A stretch of DNA of 30,104 nt. Source: Micavibrio sp. (GTDB taxonomy: Bacteria > Pseudomonadota > Alphaproteobacteria > Micavibrionales > Micavibrionaceae). A program made the translations under genes and the position numbers. The stretch is from contig JAPJRC010000026.1 in NCBI GenBank assembly GCA_030824805.1, forward strand, positions 1 to 30,104, read 5' to 3'. This document shows positions 1-8,865 of the stretch, one piece after another. Below the pieces are notes generated by a model. The model searched no databases. It was not told where the DNA came from and saw only the letters and a list, made by a program, of their open reading frames with translations. Numbering within the stretch: the stretch's first letter is position 1; every line of letters begins with the position of its first letter.

Positions 1-996
1 CATATGTTCACTATAGATGGGATCAGGATTTACAACATCCGGCGGTTGCTGGGTGTCTGCAGCAAACCAATCCAGAATCTTTGTAAGAGTCGGGTGATCG
101 ATAGGATTTTCTGAAATTATGTTGCTTGGGTTGATGTTGAAATGATAGCTGCCTGGCCACCATGGTCCTGCGCCCCATAGAGAAAATCCAAGCCAGGCGT
201 CGCTATGCTGTTCCATGAACGAAAAGAGATCGTTCAGTTCGGTTAGGGCATGTTCCTGGCCTTTAACGTTGGGATCTGCCGCTCCGACTTCACCCAAGAA
301 AAGCTGATAGCCGTTATCTTCTGCCCATTTGGTGACTGCAACTAAGCTTGTTGAGCCCATGCCTTCTGCGGCGCGCCCATGCGTGCCTGAAGAATACGTG
401 TCCAGATACTGGTGTATATCGAACGCAAAATTATCCATAGGGTCGTCAAATCCTACAAAGGCATTTGCATTTCCGCTATTCAGCCAGGAGAATCCTCCAG
501 ACCATGCAGTGCCGGACAGGAGAAGCTTGTTGTCAATGTCATGGCTGCGCAGCGTATTGACCACTTCCTGCGATATTTGTGCCCAGCTTTGCGCGGATAT
601 GTTGTTTGGCTCGTTCATGAGATTAAGCCAAACGGAATCATTGCCGCTAAATTCTTTGCCCAGCTTGGTCCAGACATCGCTCAAAGCGGCGGAGTCGGAA
701 AGCTTTTGGCCGTTATAGCGGGAATAATTGTGCATATCGAGTATGATCGTCATGCCATTCGCTTCGGCATTGGCCACTGCGCTTTTTATAAAGCCCAAAT
801 ATTGTTGATTCAGTGCGCCGCCTGCCTCGGTTTGCAGACGTTCCCACTTAAAGGGAAGACGGACCACGTTGGCACCAACGTCGTGTGCCCAATAATTGTA
901 ATGTTCTGCTCCGGGGGATGTGTAATCAAAATAAGGGCGTGTGCCGTTACCGAATTCTAGTCCAGACAAATTAATGCCTTTAAACTGCAATGACAT
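1..996 (-). CDS. Family 5 glycoside hydrolase (cellulase-type), partial at window edge
   Basis: The minus strand is open from an ATG at 996 to the window edge (332 codons, C-terminus missing). The product looks like a GH5 endoglucanase that would hydrolyse beta-1,4-glucan. The acid/base glutamate sits in an LMNEPN motif (Glu129) and the nucleophile in a FLGEVG motif (Glu236), a normal spacing for the family. Other family-like parts are a VVRLPFKWERL stretch near the N-terminus and an HQYLD stretch before the nucleophile. A GAGG ribosome site lies about 10 bases before the ATG. The protein begins directly with the catalytic barrel (MSLQFKGINLSG) and shows no signal peptide. Near the edge it enters a Pro/Asp-rich linker, so more domains probably follow. 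Export by a type I system through C-terminal repeats is possible but cannot be seen here. It is divergent from the PEP carboxylase gene. Confidence 0.88.
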   Translation of the reverse strand, partial: MSLQFKGINLSGLEFGNGTRPYFDYTSPGAEHYNYWAHDVGANVVRLPFKWERLQTEAGGALNQQYLGFIKSAVANAEANGMTIILDMHNYSRYNGQKLSDSAALSDVWTKLGKEFSGNDSVWLNLMNEPNNISAQSWAQISQEVVNTLRSHDIDNKLLLSGTAWSGGFSWLNSGNANAFVGFDDPMDNFAFDIHQYLDTYSSGTHGRAAEGMGSTSLVAVTKWAEDNGYQLFLGEVGAADPNVKGQEHALTELNDLFSFMEQHSDAWLGFSLWGAGPWWPGSYHFNINPSNIISENPIDHPTLTKILDWFAADTQQPPDVVNPDPIYSEHM

Positions 997-1196
997 GCGT
1001 TTTCTGCCTCAGGATGTAAAAATGGGTGAGATGCAATCATGGCAGGTAAAAATTAATAAATTAGAATTATTGCATAAAATGTTATTAATTTTAAGAATGG
1101 ATAAAATTGAAGCTATTTTCGCTCATTTTTAAAAAAGTCAGTTTGCACAAGTACGAGGCGAAGCTATGTGACGCAAAAACATTTTTATAAATCCAG

Positions 1197-1237
1197 TTAC
1201 TCAAATTTCTGGAGTTAATATAAACTGTCACAGTTTA
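1197..1237 (+). promoter_or_regulatory. Possible promoter with overlapping palindromic operator upstream of ppc
   Basis: In the AT-rich 265-base gap between the two divergent genes, TTACTC (1197-1202) and TATAAA (1219-1224) are 16 bases apart and could be a weak -35/-10 pair. A palindrome with 8-base arms and one central base, TAAACTGT-C-ACAGTTTA, covers 1221-1237, overlapping the -10 and probable start site. That is where a dimeric repressor would bind. The ppc start codon is 24 bases further on. The promoter assignment is by eye; the palindrome is exact. Confidence 0.4.
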
Positions 1238-1261
1238 AAAAATCGCAATGAGGATATAAGT

Positions 1262-4243
1262 TTGGAACAGGCGCAAGGTGGAAGCTATACAAGACGGCTC
1301 GAGCAAAGACTCAGAGAAAAATACCTTGATCTGTTAAATAAAGAAGATCCTGCGACATTCAAAATTCTCTCGGAGAAAATAGATTTGCAGACCGGTGAAG
1401 GTCAGGCTGATGGCCGCGCACCAAAGGCCCATCGCATGGCAGCCTATATAAAATTATGGGATCGGCTCAGCCCTGAACAAAGACTATCTCTGTCTTCTCA
1501 TGACGCAAAATTAAATCACGTGCTGCGGCTCGTACGCACTATTGCAACCACAGAGATTGTTCATGCCCACAATAAAATAAAAACAACAACCGCCGGGTCA
1601 ATTGATTTTGTGATCAGGGCTTTTCGTGAACAAAATATCGCGCCGCCTCAAGTGCAGCAATATATTGACGAGAATGCGGTTGCATGGTTCAGCCTGACAG
1701 GACATCCTACAAATCCTACAACGGTCGAGTATACTATCGCACAAACTAGACTTGCCGAAGTCATCAGCAACGCAAAGGCAAGCCCTGATGATTTAGAATC
1801 TGCGCTGCTTAATATTTATAAAACACCGATTATAGGTGACAGAAAATCCCCACTGGACGAAGCGCGCGAAACGATAAATACGCTCAACGTGGTTTATGAT
1901 ACGGCACTATCGCATCGTATTTTGTTTGAGAAAGCGTTGTCAGATTATGATTACGCAAGAGACGGTGTAAGAATTACCAAGCCCCTCATTGTACCGTGTG
2001 CATGGACTTTGGGAGATGCCGATGGAAACGAAAATCTTACAGCAGATGTGCTGTCGAAAGGTATTTTGCTGCATAGACAAGCCATAGCCAGACGATATCT
2101 TCAGACGTTAAAAGATATTACAAAAAAAGGTCTTGCAGATGAACAAGTGCATGAAGCGTTAATGGCAATAGAAAACAAGATAGGCCAGCTGGAAGAGGGG
2201 AATATAGACGCTGTTGAAAGTGCAGATGCCTTGTCGCTCTGGATTGAGCATATTGCAAATGGTGTTAACGTCCATGAATTGCCTGAAAACGCAGTTTTAA
2301 AAAATGATCTTATTGATTTTGCTTATCTTGTGAAATGCTTTGGATTGGGTTTTGGAACCATTGACATACGCCACAATGCCGTTGACGTTCTTACCACAGT
2401 AAAGAAAATAACTTCACTAGCAGGAATTGAAGAGCGCCGCACAAGCCATAACGATGATTTAAATCACATACAGCTCTCAATAACACGCTGGCTCAAGGAT
2501 GAATCTGTTTTAGAGAAATGCACCGAGGTCACACCGGAACAGATTGCTGCCACAGGAGACAGCATCTCAGCATCTGTTTTGGCGAGACTGAAGGTGATAG
2601 GCGAAAATCCTGACATGTGCGAAAAACTTATTATCGCTGAAACAACACATCCCGCACATGCCTTGGCCGCCTTATTTCTTCTTAAAGTAACCGGCAATGT
2701 GGTCGGCCATGCGGGAAGTCGTATTGATCTGACAACGCTATCAGAATCAGTAAGAGACTTGATGAGTCTTGGCAACATGGTCGAGACCCTGCTGGAAAAC
2801 GATACTTATCGAGGGCACATAGCCAGCCGCGGAAGAGTTGTTGCCATGATCGCTAAAAGCGACACCACCAGGCAGGATGGCCGCGGTGAAGCTGAATACG
2901 CGCAATATGAAGCCTGCGTGGATGTATACCGTGTAGTCGAGAAGATGCGTAGAAAATACCCCGAGCTGGAAGATGTTAAAACCTCCATCATGAACGGGGG
3001 TGGTGAAGCTTTGCAACGCGGCGGCGGTAGAGTTACCGAGATTGCAGCAATCCATGGACGGGCGGCGGCCGATGCCCGGGTTACCGATTGCGGCCCATCC
3101 ACACTGACCATTCAGGGGCAACAGCTTGGTATTTTGTTATGCCCCGGCAAAGTTGCCTTGGGTACTTTAGAATCGCTTGCAGCACAAAATTTATATTCAA
3201 AGGCCGGCGTTAACGGTGAAATGCCCGAAGTCTCTTCTACAAAAAATATGAACAGGCAATATGCCCGTACAGATGCATGGCTGTATGCAAAAACGGCCGG
3301 TTTGTCCTTTGAAGCGCTCACAAAGAAAAATCCCGCTATCGATAATTTGCTTGTGCGTGGACCTTGGCTGTCGATGAAAGCGGGGAATGTAAGCTCAAGG
3401 CCCGGGAAACGCGGTGAGAAAATGGTGGGGCCAGGCATTACGCCCAAAGAAGCAACAGGAAATAATCCCAAAGCACTTCAGGGACGTGCAATCTCGGGAG
3501 AACGCCTGACGGCGCATGCGTGCCTTCCAGTGTTTTCCGTGCTTGGTTTGCTTGAAGCCATGGAGACGGTTCGTGGACAAGGGCAAGCGAGCCGTAACAA
3601 GAAGAAATACGGGGAACCGTTACACCATTTGTATAAAACTCATAAGATACACCGAGACGGAGCTCGTGCGACCATCAACGCAGTGCCTATGGCGGATTTT
3701 GATATTGCTTGGCCTTTGCTGGTAGGAAAGGAGCGTCCCTTGCCCGTCGAAGTTTCGAAACTCGCAGATCAATTCAAGTATAAAGACGAAGAAGGCAACA
3801 ATACGCCGGAAATTACTCTCGCCTTTTTTGAAAGATACTTTCTGGAGGTAGAGAAGCTTAGCTATGAGATGATATCGGGACAAAAGGCCAATAAGACGTT
3901 CCATCATGGTGACGGGTTAAAAAAGCTATGGCCCGAACTATACGCAGAAGTGATGTTTCGTGACCGCGCGGCAGAATTTGCCCGCGTCATTGAGTGCTAC
4001 CGGACCTGCCAATTCCATGAAAATCCGGACGAACCTTTAAGCGAGATGGAGTTCCGCATTACGCAATGTCTCTATGCTGCCTGTGACGTTATCAATGCGC
4101 CGGTCGGCATATTGGCCACACGGACGCGTTTGGAGCCAGTGTACGAGACCCGCGCTGGAGTTCGAACAAAGGTTATGAAACCTGAAAGTTTTCTTGAAGG
4201 CGAAGTGGCGGGCATGCTGAAAATGCCATCATCTCTGGCATGA
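1262..4243 (+). CDS. ppc: Divergent phosphoenolpyruvate carboxylase
   Basis: The 993-residue product belongs to the PEP carboxylase family (PEP plus bicarbonate to oxaloacetate, refilling the TCA cycle), although typical bacterial enzymes are nearer 880-930 residues. Family landmarks in order: TGHPTN with catalytic His148; GDADGN (251-256); DIR with Arg370; LSES with Glu495 and KSD with Asp534, matching the metal ligands; the glycine loop at 578-589; a TIQGQ segment (616-620); and SSRPGKRG (711-718). Several signatures deviate. The usual HGRGG reads NGGGE, the active-site lysine position has Arg537, and the C-terminal NTG ending is missing. TTG at 1262 is taken as start because a GAGG ribosome site lies 7 bases upstream. 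The gene stands alone. A catalytically changed relative is possible. Confidence 0.85.
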   Translation: MEQAQGGSYTRRLEQRLREKYLDLLNKEDPATFKILSEKIDLQTGEGQADGRAPKAHRMAAYIKLWDRLSPEQRLSLSSHDAKLNHVLRLVRTIATTEIVHAHNKIKTTTAGSIDFVIRAFREQNIAPPQVQQYIDENAVAWFSLTGHPTNPTTVEYTIAQTRLAEVISNAKASPDDLESALLNIYKTPIIGDRKSPLDEARETINTLNVVYDTALSHRILFEKALSDYDYARDGVRITKPLIVPCAWTLGDADGNENLTADVLSKGILLHRQAIARRYLQTLKDITKKGLADEQVHEALMAIENKIGQLEEGNIDAVESADALSLWIEHIANGVNVHELPENAVLKNDLIDFAYLVKCFGLGFGTIDIRHNAVDVLTTVKKITSLAGIEERRTSHNDDLNHIQLSITRWLKDESVLEKCTEVTPEQIAATGDSISASVLARLKVIGENPDMCEKLIIAETTHPAHALAALFLLKVTGNVVGHAGSRIDLTTLSESVRDLMSLGNMVETLLENDTYRGHIASRGRVVAMIAKSDTTRQDGRGEAEYAQYEACVDVYRVVEKMRRKYPELEDVKTSIMNGGGEALQRGGGRVTEIAAIHGRAAADARVTDCGPSTLTIQGQQLGILLCPGKVALGTLESLAAQNLYSKAGVNGEMPEVSSTKNMNRQYARTDAWLYAKTAGLSFEALTKKNPAIDNLLVRGPWLSMKAGNVSSRPGKRGEKMVGPGITPKEATGNNPKALQGRAISGERLTAHACLPVFSVLGLLEAMETVRGQGQASRNKKKYGEPLHHLYKTHKIHRDGARATINAVPMADFDIAWPLLVGKERPLPVEVSKLADQFKYKDEEGNNTPEITLAFFERYFLEVEKLSYEMISGQKANKTFHHGDGLKKLWPELYAEVMFRDRAAEFARVIECYRTCQFHENPDEPLSEMEFRITQCLYAACDVINAPVGILATRTRLEPVYETRAGVRTKVMKPESFLEGEVAGMLKMPSSLA

Positions 4244-4261
4244 TCTCTGCTATAAGGTTAT

Positions 4262-4836
4262 GTGGCTTTGCTTGATGAGTTGCGCCTGATTGCTATTGCT
4301 TGTGTTTTTGAAGGTCACCCAGAGCGCTTTTTGTCAGAGCCATTATCATGTCTTCTTCGCAGGGTTTGGCAGATAACAACAGATAGAACCCGGGCTTTCA
4401 CCGCTTTCCGTGACTGCGCCGGTGGTAGGCCGTTTGCATAATAAGGGATGCTGAGGCCGAACCAGCTGAAATAAATAATCTTTTGCACGTCAGGTAGGGG
4501 CTGCCCACACGAACGGTTCTGACTGCACATGTACGCCTAATCGTAAAAGGCTTGACTGTGCATACTTTACGCGCTGTGGTAGAGGCAGGAAAAGCCGTTA
4601 TGAAGATTGCCCCACGGATGAAGAGCTGATGGTTGAAGCTTTGGTCTCGTCGGCTGCATGGGAAATTAAAGTCAGACAACCTGTAAATGTCAGAGTGCCA
4701 GCATCCGACTTTCGTTTCGGCAGTATTGAGGCGAAGATAGACAATTTGTCTGCTTCGACATTCCCGAATGATGAAGGGGAATTACTTTTACAAAGCAAGG
4801 GTGAAGCTTGAACAAAGTCACGTTGGCCCAAATTAA
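4262..4836 (+). pseudogene. Decayed HlyD-family type I secretion adaptor (membrane fusion protein)
   Basis: No single frame is open, but adjoining frames together read like the C-terminal half of a type I secretion periplasmic adaptor. The frame ending at 4629 gives RTVLTAHVRLIVKGLTVHT and then VVEAGKAVMKIAP, matching the family's TRTVLTAPVRGIVK...VVxPG..lMeIvP block. After a one-base shift at the C-run 4610-4613, the next frame gives TDEELMVEALV and later IEAKIDNLSAST..NDEGE. After another one-base shift at the G-run 4776-4779 it gives NYFYKARVKLEQSHVG and stops at 4834-4836. A TAG at 4495-4497 interrupts the first frame. An earlier open frame from GTG 4262 to 4441 may be an upstream piece (less certain). 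The N-terminal half, membrane anchor and final segment are missing. Its tail overlaps the receiver gene's start. The family call is from remembered motifs. Confidence 0.72.
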
Positions 4837-5227
4837 GGCAATGGTTATAGAAGACGATCCTATGATGCAGCAGATCATATTGCATCAGCTTGCGTCGCTT
4901 AATTTTGCTGTAAAATCGGCAACCAATGGAAGGGAAGCATCTCAAATGCTGAAGGAGGGCTATGATCCCGATCTTGTCATTGTCGATATGATTATGCCGG
5001 AAAAAGAAGGACTGGAAACAATAATATCATTTAAAAAAAAGAAGCCCAATATGAAGATGATTGCCATATCGGGCGGCGGATCTTTTCCTGCTCAAAGTTT
5101 ACTGGAATATGCCAGAAAATTTGGCGTGGATGCAACCTTCACTAAGCCCATAGACTTTGACGAGTTTGAGAAGACAATCAAAGACCTTTTTTATACCCCA
5201 TCACGTATGTCCTTTATTTCTGCCTGA
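4808..5227 (+). CDS. Stand-alone response regulator receiver (CheY-like)
   Basis: A single receiver domain of 139 residues with no output domain. Acidic pocket residues are in VIEDD (Glu15, Asp16), the phosphoacceptor is Asp60 in IVDMIMP, Ser88 lies in AISGG, and the conserved lysine is Lys113 in FTKP. Such proteins accept phosphate and act by binding a partner or shuttling phosphate. The chosen start is TTG at 4808, because the frame is closed at 4802 and an AAGGG site lies 5-9 bases upstream. The next in-frame ATG (4841) would cut the first beta-strand. The first nine codons overlap, in another frame, the tail of the decayed HlyD gene, so this N-terminus may be recent. The 3' end overlaps the hybrid kinase by 37 bases on the opposite strand. 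Its closeness to an HPt-bearing kinase suggests a phosphorelay partnership (inference). Confidence 0.9.
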   Translation: MNKVTLAQIKAMVIEDDPMMQQIILHQLASLNFAVKSATNGREASQMLKEGYDPDLVIVDMIMPEKEGLETIISFKKKKPNMKMIAISGGGSFPAQSLLEYARKFGVDATFTKPIDFDEFEKTIKDLFYTPSRMSFISA

Positions 5228-8200
5228 ACATTTTTCAGCTCATCCATGACCTTGTTTATTGCATCGGGAATGGGTTCAGTGTTCTCAGAACGGGCATAGG
5301 CTTCAAGCTCTGCTGAAAGTTTGTAAAGTTCCTTAGCTCCCAACTGCCCACACGATTTCATCGTATGCGCTGCATCACCTAGCTCTTTGAGGTCGCCTTC
5401 TGCATGCGCGTCTTTTATTCTTTTTGCAAGCGAAGCCGAACTTTCGAGGAATGTATCGAGGATAAGTTTAAATCGCGTTCCCATACGGTTGCGCACTTTA
5501 TCCATATCTTCTTTGTTAATAGACGGAGCATGCGAATTAGATTGCTCTTTAGGTTGTTGCTCTACAGAGACTGGAGCGGCTATTGAAATATTTTCTGCAG
5601 GCTGTTCGTAGCCTTTTTCAAAGCGCTTATAGTTCGGCAACCATTTTAATAGTATTTCGCGCAGTTCTTCATCCTGAAGGGGTTTTCCTAGGTAATCATT
5701 CATACCTGCTGCCAGACATTTCTCACGGTCACCCTTCATGACATTGGCGGTCAGCGCTATAATTGGAAGATTGGCCGGGATATCATCACTGGCGCGGATG
5801 ACTTTGGTGGCTTCAAAGCCATCCATTTCAGGCATGTGACAATCCATAAAGATAAGATCATATTTATTCTGTTTTGCCATTTGAACGGCAACTTTTCCAT
5901 TTTCTGCAATCGTTGTATCTATTCCGAATTCTTGCAGGATGGCAGTAATAACTTCCTGGTTGATGACGTTATCTTCGGCCATTAGTACCGAGACTTTATC
6001 GAACATAATATGTGTATCCGGAGAGTACAGTATCTCTTCCCGAACTGTATAACGTGTGACAACATCTATATCAGCGCCACTTTGTCTGGCTTCCCAAAGA
6101 GTGGAAATAATGGCAAGGAATTCTGATGGCCGGACGGGCTTGGTTATATATCCTTTGATACCTGCTTGTTTGATTGCCTCGGCATCGCTTCGTGTGGGTT
6201 GTGAAGTTGCAAGTATCGTTTGAAGGTTCTTCAATTCGGGATGCCTTTTAATTCTCTGAGCAACCTCTATGCCGTTGAGGCCCGGCATTACATAGTCCAG
6301 AACAACAAAGTCGTATGGATAGGTTTGTGCGGCATTAAGCAGCGTTTCTAATGCCCTGCTGGAATCATTTACAACTGTGACCACAAAGCCCGCAGATGAC
6401 ATGACATCGCGTAAAATCTCACAGGATATTTCGTTATCATCAACAACAAGAGCACGCAGGCCCAGATCAGAAAAATTCTTACGGGAATATGTAGAGAATT
6501 GCCCGTTTCCATCAGGCATTTCAAAGGGTATAGCGCAATAGAATATCGTGCCTTTTCCCAGCTTGCTACGAACGGCGATTTGGCCATCCATCATTTCGGT
6601 TAGTTGTTTGCTTATAGAAAGACCAAGCCCCGTCCCTCCGTAGCGACGAGTCGTGGTTGTGTCCGCCTGGTCGAATTTGTTAAAAATACGATTAAGCTTC
6701 TTTTCGTCTATGCCAATACCGGTATCTTCAACAGTAATTCGTATCAAGGCCTTCTTGGCGCCCACTTCCACGGCCTCTATATCTAGTAGAATGTGCCCCT
6801 TTTCGGTGAATTTTATTGCATTACTGCATAAGTTGAACAAAATTTGGCGCACGCGTCCGGGATCTCCGCAAACGCGGTTCGGACACCCTGCACGATAGCG
6901 CAGGAAAAATTCTAGATTCTTTTGTTGCGTACGGAGAGACATAAGCTCTGCGACTTCTTCGCACAAGGTCTGGAGGTCGAAAGGTATATGCTCCAATTCC
7001 ATTTTCCCCGCTTCTATCTTCGAGAAATCAAGAATATCGTTAATAATTTGCATTAGGGACTCAGCCGATCGTTCCACTGTCTCCGCATAATGCCGTTGCC
7101 GGGAGTCCAGCTGCGTATGCTGTAAAAGATGTGCCATACCCATGATGCCGTTCATAGGGGTCCGGATTTCATGGCTCATATTGGCAAGGAAGTCGCTTTT
7201 GGCATTGTTGGCTTTATCGGCTTCAAAACGCGCATGTCTCGCAGACATGCCAAAATGTGTCATAAGGGCAGAAAGTGCGGCTATTAAAACGCCAACCACC
7301 ATAATTACATTGGGTATTTGCCATTCATGAAGATCAATAAACTCCTGTTTTGGAGTCATCACAAAGCGCCAATTTTTTCCGGCGATTTCCACACTATAAG
7401 ATGCATCGGCCTTGTAAGGATAATTTTTTAATTGCCCATTGTTTGTATATACGAGTTTTTCGTTCTCATAGACAGAAAGCCAGAAGCTGCCTAATACGTC
7501 GTTGTCATGGAAAATGCTATCGAACATATCGCTTATATCGAACGATGCGACCAACATACCTTCATACGAATTTTGGACAAACAAGGGATTTAGATATAAG
7601 TAGCCGGTACCCCCCTGCACAAAATCAATATTATCGGTCATCTGTGCTTTTCTGGTTTTAATCGCTTCGTTTATCGCGCGTATTCTTCTTTCGTCAGTAT
7701 CAATTCTTTGGTTGGAATTTACGGAAATGTTTTTGAGAGTTACTCTCCATTGAATAACTGAATTGTCATCGGTAACACTAAGTGCGCGTAGTACGGGATA
7801 TGCTTCCAGATATCCTCTGGCATCCGCTTCCCAACGCTCTTTCGGAGTTCCGCCTTCCGCCCTCCATCGTGCTGCCATACGGTCGATGCCTTTATACAAA
7901 TCAACCAGATATTCTTTTGCATTGGTTGCTGTAAAACGGACTTCTGCCTCGACGAGACTGCGTATTTGGGCAGCATGATAAACCTGTGCGCCTTTCCACA
8001 TTGAAAGTGTGATCATCGTTATCAACACAAAAATAGGAATAGGCAGCCACAGAGGGGACTGGCCGCCGCCAGGCAGCGATAGCAAGAAAATGTAACCACC
8101 TAGAAATAGAAAGAAAACGGCTGTATGCACAGCCATCCCAACTGTGAAGCCCCAGACATAGTCGTCCCCCGTACCTGCAATGTAACCAAAAAGGGGGCCT

Positions 8201-8703
8201 ATCGCGAGTGATACAACAATACTGGCCAACGTTGCGGATGCGAAATGGCGATATTTGTCCCAATAAGGCCACCGCCACGCCAGGCAAATATAGGAGAGAC
8301 CAAGGCTCATATAGCATATAGCTGTGTTAGGGGAAAAACGGCCGGGATAAAGCTTTCGTTTTAGGATGAAGGGATCAACAAATAGCGTGTCGATCCCGAG
8401 ATTTATATTGAAAACATATTGTGAGCCCACCGCCGCAGAGAACAGGGTTATGAAGATTCCCAAACTTCCTGAAAGGTTACGATGCGTGGTCGTATAATAT
8501 AGAGCGAGGCCGCAAAGAAACATCAGAACTGCGGAGTTGAATTTTATGGTTTCGAATGCTGGGTTAATTTGAACGATCATCTCGCTTTTAAAAATCCAGC
8601 CGGCCATTACCAGAAGCGCACACGCACAAACGACATAGGCAATGATTCTCAAATGGAGGGGGTTACGTAAATATCCTGCAACCGTTTCTGAGGAGTTCGG
8701 CAT
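5191..8703 (-). CDS. Membrane-bound hybrid sensor histidine kinase with CHASE, two receivers and HPt
   Basis: A 1170-residue inner-membrane phosphorelay kinase. Residues about 17-235 hold around seven hydrophobic segments. A periplasmic CHASE-like region (about 236-455) follows, then a last membrane segment (about 463-484). The kinase core has the H-box SHEIRTP with His511, the N-box with Asn628, DTGIG at 660-664 and GGTGLGLS at 689-696. Receiver 1 has DD 755-756, Asp803 and Lys855. Receiver 2 has Asp911, Asp954 and Lys1007. The C-terminal HPt has His1113 in AAHTMKS. All phosphotransfer residues are present, so His-Asp-His relay within one chain is possible. The ligand of the CHASE part is unknown. 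The multi-helix N-terminus is not a family I can name. It converges on the CheY-like gene. Confidence 0.95.
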   Translation of the reverse strand: MPNSSETVAGYLRNPLHLRIIAYVVCACALLVMAGWIFKSEMIVQINPAFETIKFNSAVLMFLCGLALYYTTTHRNLSGSLGIFITLFSAAVGSQYVFNINLGIDTLFVDPFILKRKLYPGRFSPNTAICYMSLGLSYICLAWRWPYWDKYRHFASATLASIVVSLAIGPLFGYIAGTGDDYVWGFTVGMAVHTAVFFLFLGGYIFLLSLPGGGQSPLWLPIPIFVLITMITLSMWKGAQVYHAAQIRSLVEAEVRFTATNAKEYLVDLYKGIDRMAARWRAEGGTPKERWEADARGYLEAYPVLRALSVTDDNSVIQWRVTLKNISVNSNQRIDTDERRIRAINEAIKTRKAQMTDNIDFVQGGTGYLYLNPLFVQNSYEGMLVASFDISDMFDSIFHDNDVLGSFWLSVYENEKLVYTNNGQLKNYPYKADASYSVEIAGKNWRFVMTPKQEFIDLHEWQIPNVIMVVGVLIAALSALMTHFGMSARHARFEADKANNAKSDFLANMSHEIRTPMNGIMGMAHLLQHTQLDSRQRHYAETVERSAESLMQIINDILDFSKIEAGKMELEHIPFDLQTLCEEVAELMSLRTQQKNLEFFLRYRAGCPNRVCGDPGRVRQILFNLCSNAIKFTEKGHILLDIEAVEVGAKKALIRITVEDTGIGIDEKKLNRIFNKFDQADTTTTRRYGGTGLGLSISKQLTEMMDGQIAVRSKLGKGTIFYCAIPFEMPDGNGQFSTYSRKNFSDLGLRALVVDDNEISCEILRDVMSSAGFVVTVVNDSSRALETLLNAAQTYPYDFVVLDYVMPGLNGIEVAQRIKRHPELKNLQTILATSQPTRSDAEAIKQAGIKGYITKPVRPSEFLAIISTLWEARQSGADIDVVTRYTVREEILYSPDTHIMFDKVSVLMAEDNVINQEVITAILQEFGIDTTIAENGKVAVQMAKQNKYDLIFMDCHMPEMDGFEATKVIRASDDIPANLPIIALTANVMKGDREKCLAAGMNDYLGKPLQDEELREILLKWLPNYKRFEKGYEQPAENISIAAPVSVEQQPKEQSNSHAPSINKEDMDKVRNRMGTRFKLILDTFLESSASLAKRIKDAHAEGDLKELGDAAHTMKSCGQLGAKELYKLSAELEAYARSENTEPIPDAINKVMDELKNVQAEIKDIRDGV

Positions 8704-8865
8704 GCTATTCGTCCTTATTGCATTTTTATACGAAAAGTATATTGTTGCTACAACGATAGGTAGCTTTCAATTCTATAATGCACTAAAAAAACAGATATCC
8801 CAATAAGAGCATACAAGCCGTTATGCTCTATAAGTACTTGTTATATCTTTATTTATTTGTGCATA
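8704..8865. promoter_or_regulatory. AT-rich intergenic stretch with an 8-bp hairpin
   Basis: This 162-base gap lies between the GIY-YIG stop and the kinase start, both on the minus strand, so it should carry the kinase promoter. A perfect inverted repeat AGAGCATA (8806-8813) / TATGCTCT (8822-8829) with an 8-base loop is present. No T-run follows immediately on either strand, so it is not a textbook terminator. A GTTG-CTA-CAAC mini-palindrome lies nearer the kinase start. No -35/-10 pair stood out. Confidence 0.35.

Noticed and set aside
4155..4170. GTTCGAA resembling a tRNA T-loop.
   Set aside because: It is inside the ppc coding sequence and no acceptor stem or anticodon arm surrounds it.
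4629..4811. A 60-residue ORF whose stop overlaps the receiver start (TTGA), suggesting a coupled small gene.
   Set aside because: Its sequence reads as the middle of an HlyD-type adaptor and joins neighbouring frames through one-base slips, so it is part of the pseudogene.
4398..4945. Overlapping minus-strand ORFs of 93 and 115 codons between ppc and the receiver gene.
   Set aside because: No recognisable domains; they are antisense to the HlyD remnant and the receiver gene.
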